This document shows positions 12,381 to 24,411 of a stretch of 64,000 nt of DNA, in pieces. The notes below the pieces were generated by a model that was not told where the DNA came from, did no database searches, and saw nothing but the letters and a program-made list of their open reading frames with translations. This DNA comes from Buddleja alternifolia (lineage: Eukaryota; Streptophyta; Magnoliopsida; Lamiales; Scrophulariaceae). The stretch is from the NCBI GenBank assembly GCA_019426215.1, contig CM033391.1:4762708-4826707 (forward strand), in the 5' to 3' direction. Within the stretch, counting starts at the first letter, position 1. Every line of letters begins with the position of its first letter. The translations under genes were made by a program, and so were the position numbers.

Positions 12381-15300
12381 ATGGCCAGTGACAATCCATC
12401 AGTAAAAAATGATGGTTTTGTGAGTGTTCGACGATCTGTAACTTTTCACCCTAGCATTTGGGGAGATCATTTCCTTGCATATACTTCACATCTCACTGTA
12501 TGATTAATCTTTTTTGCTATTAGTGAGTTAATTTCAGTTTCTCTTTTTCTTCATTAATTTTGCAATATTCTCAATATATATATTCTTGAGCAGCAAATCC
12601 AGGGGCATGAACAAGAAGAACTTGAGAAGCAGAAAGAAGAGGTGAGGAAGCAGCTGCAGACAGACGATGATTCAATGAAAAAACTTGAACTGATTGATGC
12701 TATTCAACGCCTTGGAGTGGCTCACCATTTTACACAAGAAATTGAAAAATCCTTGAAATACATACATGATACTTACAATGATTACAATGATCTCCATACG
12801 GTTGCTCTCCTTTTTCGATTACTTAGGCAACACGGGCACTTCATTTCTTCTGGTAATTAACTTTTTTATATATCAATAATTTGTTAGAGTTTCTTACACC
12901 ATCGCATGGTCAAAAATCTTAAATAGAAGCATGCATGCATGCTTGTTCTATTTAAGATTTTTGGCACCCGACTACCAAACCACATTAAAATCATCGTGTT
13001 TTTCATCTTCATGTTTCGGCTTAGAGTTATTGTTTCTTGTTTATTCTTCGTGCTCTGATGACTACCATCCCTAACAAGGGCGTCCAGTATGTGAGACGAC
13101 AGGTGCATGCCACATCATATTGACGCCGTCTGTGGGAACGAGGCTATATGCCCTACCCAAGCCCCTCGTCTGAGGGGTCTTATAACTACTTCCTACATCG
13201 GATGGGGATGAGGGTATTAAGAGGCTTATAAGTCCCAAATCTCCCCTCTCCCTAGGAAGACGCCTTTTAAGGACAACCCCGTGAGCAGGGAGGGATCCAG
13301 GAATTACTAGTTGGGGGGAGGGGGGAGGGCGAGTTACCGTTAAGTAAATTTTTTGACAACGTTAGAGTATAATTTCTTTTCTTTTTTTATTTTTATAGAT
13401 AATAAACTAAAAGTTATCATATGTAAAAGAAAATTGACTTTCAATAAAATTTATAGCATTTTTAAAAATATATAAACAATTCTTTATAAATTATTAAATT
13501 GGTACTAGAAGTTCTCTTTTTTATATATATAACTGTACTAGACGTTCTTTAAGTATCTATTTATCGTATGGTTGAATAAGCAAATAGGCATAAATACATA
13601 TGAAGCTCTAATTTTGAACCTAATATTGCTCATATGAATACTCATTGTATTTATTTTGAACCTAATTTTAAACCCATCATACCATCAAATCGTCAACCTG
13701 TCATTTGCGATGGCGGCATCTAGATTGGGGCAGTCTAGCAGTTTGGTTAAACACCCTTAGCAATGAGCTTCAAAAAATTTATCACAATGTATTTTCCACC
13801 ATGCTTATTTCAATCTTTGGTTTGAGACAGATGTGTTCAATGAATTCAAGGACCGTGATGGAAAATTTAAGGAATCATTGATTAACAATGTACAAGGAAT
13901 GATAAGCTTGTACGAGGCAGCACATTTTGGTGTAAATGGTGAGGAAATACTAGATGAAGCATTAGAGTTTTCTTCCACTCACCTTCAATCCATGGTCGTC
14001 CATGTAAGCGATTCTCTTGCAACACAAATTAATGAAGCTCTCAAGATGCCAATTCATAAAAGTTTGACCAGATTGGATGCCAAAATATTCATGTCTATGT
14101 ACCAAAAGGATGAATCACATAATGAAACATTGCTAAATTTTGCAAAATTGGACTTCAATCACTTGCAAAAGATGCATCAGGAAGAATTATGTGAAATTAC
14201 AAGGTATACCTATATATCGCACGTTTTAAGAATCCTCACTTTCACATTTCAATTTTTGGTGTAATTACAGTAAATTGTTTGCTATTATGTATGTCTATAT
14301 AGGTGGTGGAAGGGGCTGGATTTTGAGAACAAATTGGCTTTCGCGAGAAATAGAGTTGCGGAAAGCTACTTTTGGGCATTGGCTATACACTTTGAGCCCC
14401 AATACCACCTTGCAAGAAGATACCTAACTAAAGTAATTGTGATGATTTCTATTATTGATGATATTTATGACGTTTATGGAACCATAGACGATCTTCAACT
14501 TTTCACAAACGCTGTCGAACGGTACCATCCAAGTCTTTCTAATTTCACGACATGAAGTTAGCAAGTCTCATTTATTAGTAAGTACATCACAAGAGATTCT
14601 TGGATGGCAGGTGGGGGTCAAGTGCCATAGAGACGTTACCACCGTACATGAAGCTTTGTTACCAAGCTCTTTTAGATGTTTATGCTGAAATGGAAGATGA
14701 AATGAAAACTTTAGGAACATCTTACTGTATGTATTATGCACAAGAAGAGGTATATATAGTTGGCACAACTAATTATATTAAGTGCTATAAAATATGTGTT
14801 CATTTCATACGATAACCTATTTTTTCCCCACATTGTGCAGATGAAAAAATTGGTAAAGGCATACTTTCAAGAGGCAAAATGGTTGTATAATAACTATATT
14901 CCGACAATGGAAGAATATATGATGGTGGGACTTGTATCCTCAACTTATATGGTGTTTCCCACAATTTCTTTGGTTGGAATGGGAAGTTTGGCAACAAAGG
15001 AAACCTTTGAATGGATTTCAAATGAACCTTTAATTATACGAGCGTCATCAGCTATCGGTAGACTAATGAATGACCTGGTTGGATACGGGGTGCATAAGAA
15101 ATATAAGTTTCACACAAATATATGAGGGAATTACACTTGCAACTATATTACAATATATAAGTTGTTGATTTTAAATGTGTCTCTTTTTCTTTTTGGATGC
15201 AGTTTGAAACAAAATCGTCAGCGGTGGAATGTTATATGAAGCAAAACGGCGCTTCAAAGGAGGAGGCATTTGGTGAAATTCAGAAGACAATTAAAAAAGC

Positions 15301-15484
15301 ATGGAAGGATATAAATCAAGAATTCCTTCATCCAACAACTATGCCAATCCCTGTACTTCTACGAATTATCAACAATGCAAGAATGACTGATCTTGTGTAT
15401 ACGTATGAAGATGAGTATACCAATAGCGAAAAACGGATGAAAGAATACATAAAAACCTTGCTCATTGAACCCGTCATAATTTAA
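12381..15484 (+). CDS. Sesquiterpene synthase (TPS-a type), seven exons
   Basis: Exons I read: 12381-12497, 12594-12852, 13831-14203, 14303-14521, 14611-14749, 14841-15089 and 15203-15484. All introns are GT..AG, and the joined frame is open for 545 codons. Exons 3-6 (373, 219, 139 and 249 nt) have the usual sizes for this family. The product would ionise and cyclise a prenyl diphosphate. There is no plastid transit peptide, because the R(R)x8W motif (R17, R18, W27) lies close to the start; this points to a cytosolic enzyme using farnesyl diphosphate. Other motifs are RxR at 265-267 and the metal-binding DDIYD at 302-306. The second metal site is N446-G450-E454, with Gly in place of the usual Ser/Thr. 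Just after it (about residues 455-457), exon 7 is about four residues shorter than family members and lacks the usual Arg-Gly pair. Intron 2 is enlarged (978 bp). The exact product cannot be told from sequence. Confidence 0.93.
12853..13830. other. Enlarged intron 2 of the terpene synthase with retroelement debris
   Basis: At 978 bp this is much longer than the other introns of the gene (89-113 bp, apart from intron 1 at 96). It contains CGCCGTCTGTGGGAACG near 13122-13140, which resembles the leader just after the 5' LTR of many plant Gypsy elements, and a G-rich stretch near 13310-13335. No complete element is recognisable. The splice sites on both sides are intact. Confidence 0.5.
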
Positions 15485-15549
15485 TGGATTTAGAAGGTTT
15501 TTGGCTAAGTTTATTTTGAAGCTTATAAGCTCTTACGTCTTGTATTACG

Positions 15550-15597
15550 AATAAACTCTGGAATGTTTGGTTATATTAATATCCACGAGTCAATAAA
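15550..15597 (+). terminator. Candidate polyadenylation signals of the terpene synthase
   Basis: Two AATAAA hexamers lie at 15550-15555 and 15592-15597, 66 and 108 bp after the stop codon. The following sequence is T-rich. These are reasonable plant near-upstream elements, but the cleavage site cannot be read from sequence. Confidence 0.5.
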
Positions 15598-16074
15598 ATT
15601 TTGTGTGGTTTGGTAAAATAAGTGTTACTAAGTTATTTTTGTTGTAACAAAAAGAACAAGTTATTTTTGTTGTAACAAAAGAACATCTTATTATTAATTT
15701 CTCATGAGTTGAGCTATTTCTTACCTTATTTTTCGTATAAATTTGAACAATTGTACTTGTTTTTTTTTTTTTTTTGTAATAAGCAAAACTTGTATACTTG
15801 TTTTACTCACATGGTTATAATTAATATGAATATATATAATTCATACTTCATGTACACTGAAAAAGCCAAAATTTCATTCAGTTCGTAAGTTGGAAGTATT
15901 GATAAAATAGGTCTATTATCTAATCTTTTCCAAAAACACATTAATCCGATATCAACTGAAAAGTCCAATTTTAGTCCTAAATCCACGTGCTGGCCATCCC
16001 CCTTTATCAGACCGAAAACTGTCATATCCACGTCTTAACCACTCACGTCTACATTTGTCACACATTTATACATA

Positions 16075-16981
16075 CTAATACAAAGCACATGCATTGCAGG
16101 TGAATATTCTTCTAATAAATGTTGTTTAATTAATTTTAAGAATATAATAATATACAATTGTAATAGTAAAAATAAGCGGGATTTTTTTTCCACATTGTAG
16201 ATAGAAATGTAGGAATTCCAAAATAATCCTATAAAAAATATCAGAAATCAAAAAAAGTTAAGAGAACTGAATAGAACAGATTTGTACTCTTGTTATTTCT
16301 ACAGGATTTTTCTCCGATAAAAAAATGATTAAAGTAAGAATCCTATAGAACTATTTGTTTCTGCAATCAAATGTAAAGGAAAAAGATACAACTTCTACCA
16401 CTCAAAAGGTAATGTAAAATACACACTAATAATTCATAGAGTTGACGAACACGTACTCATCATGCCTTGGAAAGGATCCAGTACTCAATGTTGATGTAAA
16501 CATATATACTTTTAATTCACCGAGTTATGGATTATGTTTTACCTTGTAATTATAGTGGAGAGATCAACATATTAACTTATGAGGAAGTGATGTAGTGGAA
16601 TTTTAATATGACTTTAATGAGTTCTAGTATCTGTCAATAGTATCATACAATATGGGTTAGTCTCTTTGATTTTTCATAAAATTGTTGAAGGTGGGTCATA
16701 GGAATACATAGGTAGAATTTATAATCATCACATGGACTTTTGGAGTAGCCAAAGTAATTGTAATAACCCTTTATTAACTTTAATTGCCTATTCATTATCT
16801 AGGAGTTACTATAATGACTCAGAGGGAGTTACTGTATTGATTAAATAAATTAATATCTGAGCAACTGAGAAGACATAGTTGGAGTATTACTACTTATTTT
16901 TAATTATAATAATTAGTGAAAACAGAGAAGTAAAATCACAATTGAAAAGAACAACTCCATTATTCACACTTTTAGTATAAA
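16075..16981 (-). mobile_element. Helitron-like element H3
   Basis: Read on the - strand, it starts at 16981 with TTTATACTAAAAGTGTG (a one-base variant of the TCTATACTA-type Helitron start). It ends at 16075 with GCAATGCATGTGCTTTGTATTAG followed by T. The first ~135 bp match the 5' end of the neighbouring element H2 (17997-18132). It is about 0.9 kb with no coding sequence. The 5' end directly abuts the 3' end of H2. Confidence 0.6.
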
Positions 16982-18132
16982 TTGGCAAAAAGTACGTGCA
17001 TTGCACATGAAAACATGTGATCTTTTTAAATTATGAGACATATTAATTTAAAAAATACATCAGAAAATTGTTTCTAATTATAGTCAAGAAAGTTAAATAC
17101 TTAAAATTATTACTTAATAATAAAGCAAATCTTTTAAGGGCCAAATTTTACTGGTAGTCCTTCAAATATTACTTTTATCCACTTTCCCCCCTCAAGCCTA
17201 AGACGCACCTTTGTTAGTCCCTCAGTTCTTAAAATCATCTCACTTTAGTTACTAAGCTCACAAGTCCATTAGAAACTGGCGGAAAATGATTTTTAATTAT
17301 ACGGTGTTCCGATCCCGGAAAGGTAACATGAACGATTTTTTGGTAATTGTTCCAAGTCCTTCTGGCCATGAATATTTAAAGCATAACTGCTCATATATCT
17401 AAATTCAACTGCACTTATGACTTATTATTGGGAGTTCACTGTCATTTCTTTTGCATGGTTGTCCAGACAGCCAAATTATAGATAATGCAAGATCTCAAGC
17501 CTAAAGAATTGGATCGTATTCAAGCAACAGATACAATCTGTGCGCTTTTTCACTCAACAAAGTAATGGGTGGAAGTGTTATTTTGCGCATGTATAGAACT
17601 TTGACATGAAATTCAGAAATGATTTGGAATTGACCAAATCCCTATATTTTACTACACTGATAACTCCAATAGTACTTTATACACTGGTGACCCTTTTCTG
17701 TAAGACATTTACAAAATTCAGTATTAGATAATTATTTTGCATTTGATTTTTAATCACCCTTTCATTTAGGTATAAGTATAACAAAGATGTGAGAGGGTGT
17801 TGAGCAATGAATTTAAACATTGCTTTTTCTTCTTCTTATGTCAACTGACTCCAATAGTACTTTAGTACACAGGTGATCCTTTTCGGTAGACATTTACAAA
17901 ATTCAGTATTAGATAATTATTTTGTATTTGATTTTTAGTTACCCTTTCATTTAGGTATAACACATTACGACAAAGATGTGAGAGAGAGTATTGATTAAAT
18001 AAATTAATATCTGAGCAACTGAAAAGACATAGTTGGAGTATTACTACTTATTTTTAATTATAATTAGTGAAAGCAGAGAGGTAAAATCACAATTGGAAAG
18101 AACAACTCCATTATTCACACTTTTAGTATAAA
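16982..18132 (-). mobile_element. Helitron-like element H2
   Basis: The 5' end on the - strand is at 18132 (TTTATACTAAAAGTGTG). The 3' end at 16982 follows the palindromic text CATGTGCAATGCACGTAC and a T-run, ending CCAA, a one-base departure from CTAA. Its body is about 0.8 kb related to 24412-25210 (H4). A ~95-bp internal block (about 17664-17760) is repeated at about 17855-17965. No protein is encoded. It abuts H3 on one side and H1 on the other with no bases between. Confidence 0.6.
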
Positions 18133-18195
18133 CTAGTACAAGACACGTGCAACGTCCAATTATTTTCATATTATTAGAAATATTAACCTGAGATA

Positions 18196-18232
<37 letters not shown>

Positions 18233-18778
18233 AGGATAAAAATTCTAGAATTTCTATATATATATATATGTATTTATATATAATTAATCTAAATATCCAC
18301 CGTAATTTATTCGTTTGAATATCACAAAGCACTTCTAATTTTATTTTATTTTTTGAACAAACAAAGCACTTCTAATTACTACATCGTTATAATAACTCCA
18401 AGCCTCCAATAAGAGTATATTGGTGGAATGAGACCAATCATTTTTTTCTTTTCTTTTTGTAATCACAATTCACATGTGTGTAGCATTCTAGTGGATGGTC
18501 GTTTTGTAATTAGGTACACTCTAGGCATGAATTCTCCAATTTACTTTGTCAAAGCTAAGAAGTTCAACTCAAAAATATCAAACATGTCAAACAAATATAT
18601 TATTAACATTTACTAATAGAAAAGATATTTAAAGCACCTTATATAAAGTTTTAATGTCTTCAAAGCACGAAATAGATTGCATTACAAGAATTATACATCC
18701 CCTAGGTTTTTCAAAGAGCTCATTCGTCATATTGGCTGCGCAACCGAGCTTGTTAGTGATAACATGAAATTAAGTTGA

Positions 18779-19260
18779 TGTTGTGGAACTCAGAGTCATA
18801 TTCCACCAAATATAGAAATAGCGAGGGAAATATTGTACTAGAAAACCACACTAGATTTAATTCCCAGGAAAGATTGGAGGCGTCACAACGATCGCGCTTA
18901 AAACCCAATCTCCTCGACAGAATTAACTAGACGTATTTAATAGCACAATATACCACTACAACTATAACTAACAATGGCTACTTGAAGAATAACACAAAAT
19001 AAAGAACACCAAATTTAACGAGGTTCGACTAATTTAGCCTACGTCCTCGGACCCCACCAAAATATTTCACTAAAGGACTAAAGTGAAACTATTACAAACT
19101 ATAGAGGAAGAAAGTAGAAATTGCTAAAAGACTTGGGCAATTTGGGATGATTTACAAAGTGAAGAGGTGGGCTCCTTTTATACAACAAATGAGCCCATCA
19201 CTTCTAATGTTTTCCTATGTGGGATTCTTTGCTCTTCTTTTGAAAGAACCATTTTCAACA
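18779..19260 (-). repeat. 3' LTR of Copia element 1
   Basis: 482 bp. It differs from the other LTR by about nine substitutions and carries six extra bases near 19034 (TACGTCCTCGGACC against TACGGACC). Confidence 0.9.
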
Positions 19261-19327
19261 AATCTCCACCTTGGCGAATGTCTAAATTTTCAATCTTCTC
19301 GTCAAACGGGGTCACCAAAACCAATCT

Positions 19328-22300
19328 TCAAATTTTGACAATGTTGATCAAGTCCAAACAAAATTTGAACTTGATTGCAGTCACAACTTTTGTCAACATA
19401 TCAGCAGGATTTTCAGTAGTATGGATCTTCTCGATTCTGACTCCACCTTCTTCGAGTATCTCTCTTATGAAATGATACCGAACATCAATGTGCTTCGTCC
19501 TTGCATGATAAACTTGGTTCTTTGCTAAATGGATAGCACTTTGACTATCACAATGAATTTTGACATACTTTTGTCCAATCCCTAGTTCACCAATCAACCC
19601 TTGAAGCCAAATTGCTTCCTTTACAGCCTCTGAAATTGCCATATACTCTGCTTCCGTAGTAGACAGAGCAACCGTTGACTGTAAGGTAGACTTCCAACTG
19701 ACTGGTGCTTTAGCAAGAGTAAATACGTAGCTTGTAGTTGATCTACGCTTATCTAAATCACCAGCATAGTCTGAATCGCAATATCCGACTACATACTGAC
19801 TATGTTCCCGCTCAAATATCAAACCAACATCAGCTGTGTCATGGATGTATCGCAAAATCCATTTCACAGCTTGCCAATGTTCCTTTCCAGGATCATGCAT
19901 ATACCTGCTCACAACCCCCACTGCTTGGGAAATATCAGGCCTCGTACACACCATAGCATACATCAAGCTACCAACAACATTTGCATACGGTACTTTTGAC
20001 ATGTATTCCCGTTCTGCATCAGATTTCAGTGACAAAGCGGCGCTAAGCTTAAAATGAGGAGCAAGCGGAGTACTAACTGGTTTTGACTTTTCATCAATGC
20101 CAAAACGCTTCAACATCCTACTCAGATATTGTTTCTGAGTCAAACAAAGCCTCCTCAATTTTCTATCTCTAAAAATCTCCATGCCGAGAATCTTCTTCGC
20201 CTCACCTAGATCCTTCATCTCGAACTCCCTTTTCAAATGAGTCTTCAACTTCTCAATTTCTATTAGACTCGGGGAGGCAATCAACATATCATCAACATAC
20301 TGAAGAAGATATATGAAGGACCCATCTTGTAGCTTGTGCAAATACACACAATGATCGTATTTGCTTCTTGTGTACCCAATTCCCATCATAAACTTGTCAA
20401 ATCGTTTGTACCACTGCCTCAGAGATTGCTTCAATCCGTACAACGATTTTTGAAGTTTACAAACCAAATTTTCATTTTCAGCAACTTTGAATCCCTCTGG
20501 CTGAGTCATATAGATTTCCTCTTCCAAGTCTCCATGTAAAAATGCAGTTTTTACATCCAACTGAACTAGTTCAAAATCCAACTGTGCTTCCAAAGCCAAC
20601 AAAATTCTGATGGAGGAGTGTTTTACAACTGGAGAAAACACATCATTATAATCAATGCCCTCCTTCTGAGCGTAACCTTTGGCCACCAATCTGGCTTTGT
20701 AGCGAACATCACCTTGGCTAGGAAATCCATCTTTCTTTGCAAATACCCATTTGCATCCAATTGCCTTCTTTCCCTTCGGGAGACTGGCCAGTTCCCATGT
20801 TTGATTCTTATGAAGGGACTGCATTTCTTCACTCATGGCAATCCTTCACTTATCTTTCTCTGGTCCTTTGACTGCTTCAATATAAGTGGTAGGAACATCA
20901 TCAGCGGCAATTGCAGATGCACAAGCCACCATATCATCAAAGCGAGCAGGCTTTCTGATTGTCCTCTTTGGCTTGCTAGTTGCAATTGATTCAAGTTGCT
21001 GTGGAAGTTCTTAGGGTTGAACTTCCTCTTCTTCAAAATCTCCTTCTACCGTAGGAGAATGATCAAGAGTTTCTTGATCTGCTGGGACAACAAACTTTTC
21101 AAACTCCACCTGTTTGGGAGTACCATCCTGCTGTTCTGCATTCACCTTTTCCAACACGGTAGATTCATCAAAGCTGACATCCCTGCTAAAGATTATTTTC
21201 TTTGTTTCTGGACACCAAAGGCGATAGCCTTTTATACTAGAGGTGATCCCCATGAACACAGCTTTCTTTGCTCTAGGATCCAACTTTGATTCCTTAACAT
21301 GATAATATGCAGCGGAACCAAACACCGAACTTTCTCCAGCAAAGTCCGATTCATGCGTTCTGCCACTCCGTTCTGTTGTGGTGTATGTCTGACAGTGAAG
21401 TGTCTGACAATGCCTTCATCCTCACAAAATTTCTGAAATGGACCACTCCTAAATTCTCCACCATTGTCTATACCGAGACGTTTGACCTTTTTATCAGTCT
21501 GAGTTTCCACCATCTTTTTCCAATTGAGGAATACCTCAAACACTTCATCCTTTGTCTTCATCGTATACACCCAAACTCTCCGGGAAAAATCATCAACAAA
21601 GGTTACAAAATAGTGCTTCCCTACCAAAGAACTCATTTTTGAGGGACCCCATTCTTCCGAATGAACATAATCCAAGATACCCTCAGTATTATGGATTGCT
21701 GTTCCAAATTTAACCCTTGTTTGTTTCCCATGAACACAATGTTCACAAAACTCCAATTTGGAGTATTTCACTCCTTTCAACAATCCTTGATTTATGAAGA
21801 GATTCAAGGATTTTCCACCTGCATGTCCCAAGCGCATATGCCATAGCCTAACTGCTTCTGAATTCCGATCATCAACAGTAACTACTGCTACTGCACCCAC
21901 AACTGTACCACCCATGTAGTGATACGTATTGTTGTTCTTCCGAATTCCCTTCATTACCACGAGTGCACCAGAGATGATCTTCATCACCCCATCCTTAGCT
22001 CTTACTTCAAAACCTTTCGATTCTAAAGTTCTAACAGAAATAAGGTTTTTCCTCACTTCTGGTGCATATCGAACACCTTTTAGGGTTATGATTGATCCAT
22101 CGTGATTCTTTAAGAGAACTGAACCAATCCCAAGTGTAGTAAGAGGAGCTTCATTTGCTGTGAAGACAACGTCATTTTGTTCTTTGAAATCAAAGAACCA
22201 ATCCAAATGTGGTGTCATATGATGACTACATGCTGAATCCAGCATCCATACTTTAGAAGCAGCGCTGGATGATGTCTCCAATGAGAAGTCCGATTCGGCA

Positions 22301-23082
22301 TCATCACACGCGGTTACATTTGATTCCGCCACGGCCTTAGAATTGCCCTTAGTTGTCAGCTTTGGGCAATCTCTCTTCCAGTGTCCTATTTCTCGACAAT
22401 AGGCACACTCGTCTTTGCTTAGTTTATGCCTGGACTTGGATCTCCCTTTCTTTCCTTTGTTTTTGTTTTGTGAACGACCTCTGACGAACAAAACCTCTGC
22501 ATCTCCGCCTGAACTAACTTGCTTGTCCTTCTTTCTCAGCTCATAACTGTACAGGGCAGCACAAACTTCGCTAAGAGATGCAACAGCCTTCCCGTGAAGT
22601 AGAGTTGTTTCAAGAAACTCAAACTCCTCAGGAAGGGATCCCAGGAACATAAGAGCCAAATTCTCGTCTTTAAAAGTCTCATCCAAATTTATCAAATCGG
22701 TAACCAGTTGATTAAAACTGGTAATGTGACTATTCATAGTGAAACCCGAAACAAATGTGAAGCGAAAGAGCCGCTTCTTCAAATGGAGCTTATTTTGACA
22801 ACTTTTCTTCAAAAACTTCTCCTCCAGTGCCATCCACAATTTATATGCCGAGTTTTCTTTCGAAAATGCATATCTCTGCTTTCTGGATAGACACGAACGA
22901 ATTGTTCCACATGCCAACCGATTCATCATACTCCAATCTTTTTCCTCTATATCATTTGGTTTCTTCTCTTCAATAGCTAAGTATAGACCTTGTTGAAAGA
23001 GTGCGTCTACAACTTCGCTTTGCCACATACCAAAATGGCCTGTGCCATCAAAAGACTCCACTGTTAATCGTGTATTCGCCAC
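19328..23082 (-). pseudogene. Copia gag-pol polyprotein (element 1), disrupted
   Basis: The frame opens at 23082 with gag. It carries a CCHC zinc knuckle (CAYCREIGHWKRDC), a protease region (VWMLDSACSHHM) and an integrase core (HSEEWGP, then DNGGEF and HTPQQNGVAER). It then loses frame near 21325, where about 60-70 residues of the integrase C-terminal part appear to be missing compared with relatives. The frame resumes from 21325 (FGSAAYYHVKES). Two in-frame stops follow at 21011-21013 (TAA) and 20846-20848 (TGA). From 20836 the RT is open (WVFAKKDG, FLHGDLEEEIYM, YVDDMLIA), followed by RNase H (TTEAEYMA, HARTKHID) to the stop at 19328. RT style resembles the Tork/Tnt1 group. It cannot make an intact polyprotein. 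Confidence 0.9.
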
Positions 23083-23269
23083 AGTGGTTCTCGCCTAAAT
23101 GGACGACGATGATGCTTTTGTGGTAACTTCCATTTTTGGTTACAAATTATTCTTCAATAGCCCTCCAAATGCGAAAGCCAAATAGCCCGAGAAAACTTTT
23201 CTGATGTGGAAGATCAGATTAAACTGCGACCACAGAGCATACTCAGAATACCCGAGCTCTGATACCACT

Positions 23270-23745
23270 TGTTGTGGAACTCAGAGTCATATTCCACCAA
23301 ATATAGAAATAGCGAGGGAAATATTGTACTAGAAAACCACACTAGATTTAATTTCCAGGAAAGATTGGAGGCGTCGCAACGATCGCGCTTAAAACTCAAT
23401 CTCCTCGACAGAATTAACTAGACGTATTTAATAGCACAATATACCACTACAACTATAACTAACAATGGCTACTTGAAGAATAGCACAAAATAAAGAACAC
23501 CAAATTTAACGAGGTTCGGCTAATTTAGCCTACGGACCCCACCAAAATATTTCACTAAAGGACTAAAGTGAAAGTATTACAAACTATAGAGGAAGAAAGT
23601 AGAAATTGCTAAAAGACTTGGGCAATTTGGGATGATTTACAAAGTGAAGAGGTGGACTCCTTTTATACAACAAATGAGCCCATCACTTCTAATATTTTCC
23701 TATGTGGGATTCTTTGCTCTTCTTTTGAAAGAGCCATTTTCAACA
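23270..23745 (-). repeat. 5' LTR of Copia element 1
   Basis: 476 bp. Ends are TGTTG and CAACA. The primer-binding site follows immediately on the - strand (23267 downward), which fixes this as the 5' LTR. Confidence 0.9.
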
Positions 23746-24411
23746 GTTGACACTCTACAATTTCTACACAGTATCGCTGCAAGTTGCTCAAGATTATCTA
23801 TAAGAATCTTCTAAATCATTTGACGATAGTGATGAGTCTTCTTGTCTAACCCATTATTGTTGGGCAACAACTTGAATGTTATATTGATCAAGAGATCAAT
23901 ACCCTTGTTTTTACACCAACTTAATCGTAGAGCAACTATAAATAAAAATATAGCAATCATTTTACAGTCATTTGAATTTTATAGTAAGGGGCAACGTTAT
24001 GCCCAGCTATTTATATAGAAAAACTAATTCATTGACACTGGAAGTTGTGGGGTTGGCTCTTTAGGTGTGTTAATGATGGTGAGGATTTGGAAACTTCCAA
24101 CTTGGCTTTCTTTATCATGTGTTTTAAAGCTGAGAAGAAGTTACAAAATAGCACTATCATCTAGTGTGTTAATAAGAATTTGAAAAGTTGGTGAAATTGA
24201 ATTTGTGTCCTTTAAACTTCCATACGAGGTGGAAAGTTTTTCCACTTCCACATGGTATCTTCAACTTTTTTTCTTTTGTTTTAGCCATTATTTATTTGTT
24301 TATTATTAATATCAGTTATTATTAATATTAGTTGTATAATTCAAGGGCATGATTGTCACTTCACAATTGGAATACATAACTTTGGGATCCACAATTTTAG
24401 TATAGTATAGA

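Larger units (their letters stand above)
18779..23745 (-). mobile_element. Ty1/Copia LTR retrotransposon 1 (complete, defective)
   Basis: Two LTRs (18779-19260 and 23270-23745) with TGTTG..CAACA ends are flanked by the exact 5-bp duplication GTTGA (18774-18778 and 23746-23750). On the - strand, the primer-binding site TGGTATCAGAGC begins at 23267, two bases inside the 5' LTR, and matches initiator tRNA-Met. A purine-rich tract precedes the 3' LTR near 19261-19275. I count about nine substitutions and one 6-bp indel between the LTRs, roughly 2% divergence, so insertion is fairly recent. Order of domains is gag, protease, integrase, RT, RNase H, as in Copia. It sits inside Helitron H1. Confidence 0.95.
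18133..24411 (-). mobile_element. Helitron-like element H1, interrupted by a Copia element
   Basis: The 5' end on the - strand is TCTATACTATACTAAAATTG at 24411, an excellent match to plant Helitron starts. The 3' end at 18133 is GGACGTTGCACGTGTCTTGT followed by ACTAG and then T, a classic CTAG terminus. Between them lies the Copia element 18779-23745. Without it and one 5-bp target copy, H1 is about 1.3 kb. No Rep/helicase coding is present, so it would depend on an autonomous relative. The 5' end abuts the 3' end of H4 exactly. Confidence 0.6.

Noticed and set aside
19738..21846. Several + strand ORFs of 60-123 codons
   Set aside because: They lie opposite the Copia 1 polyprotein and have no features of their own.
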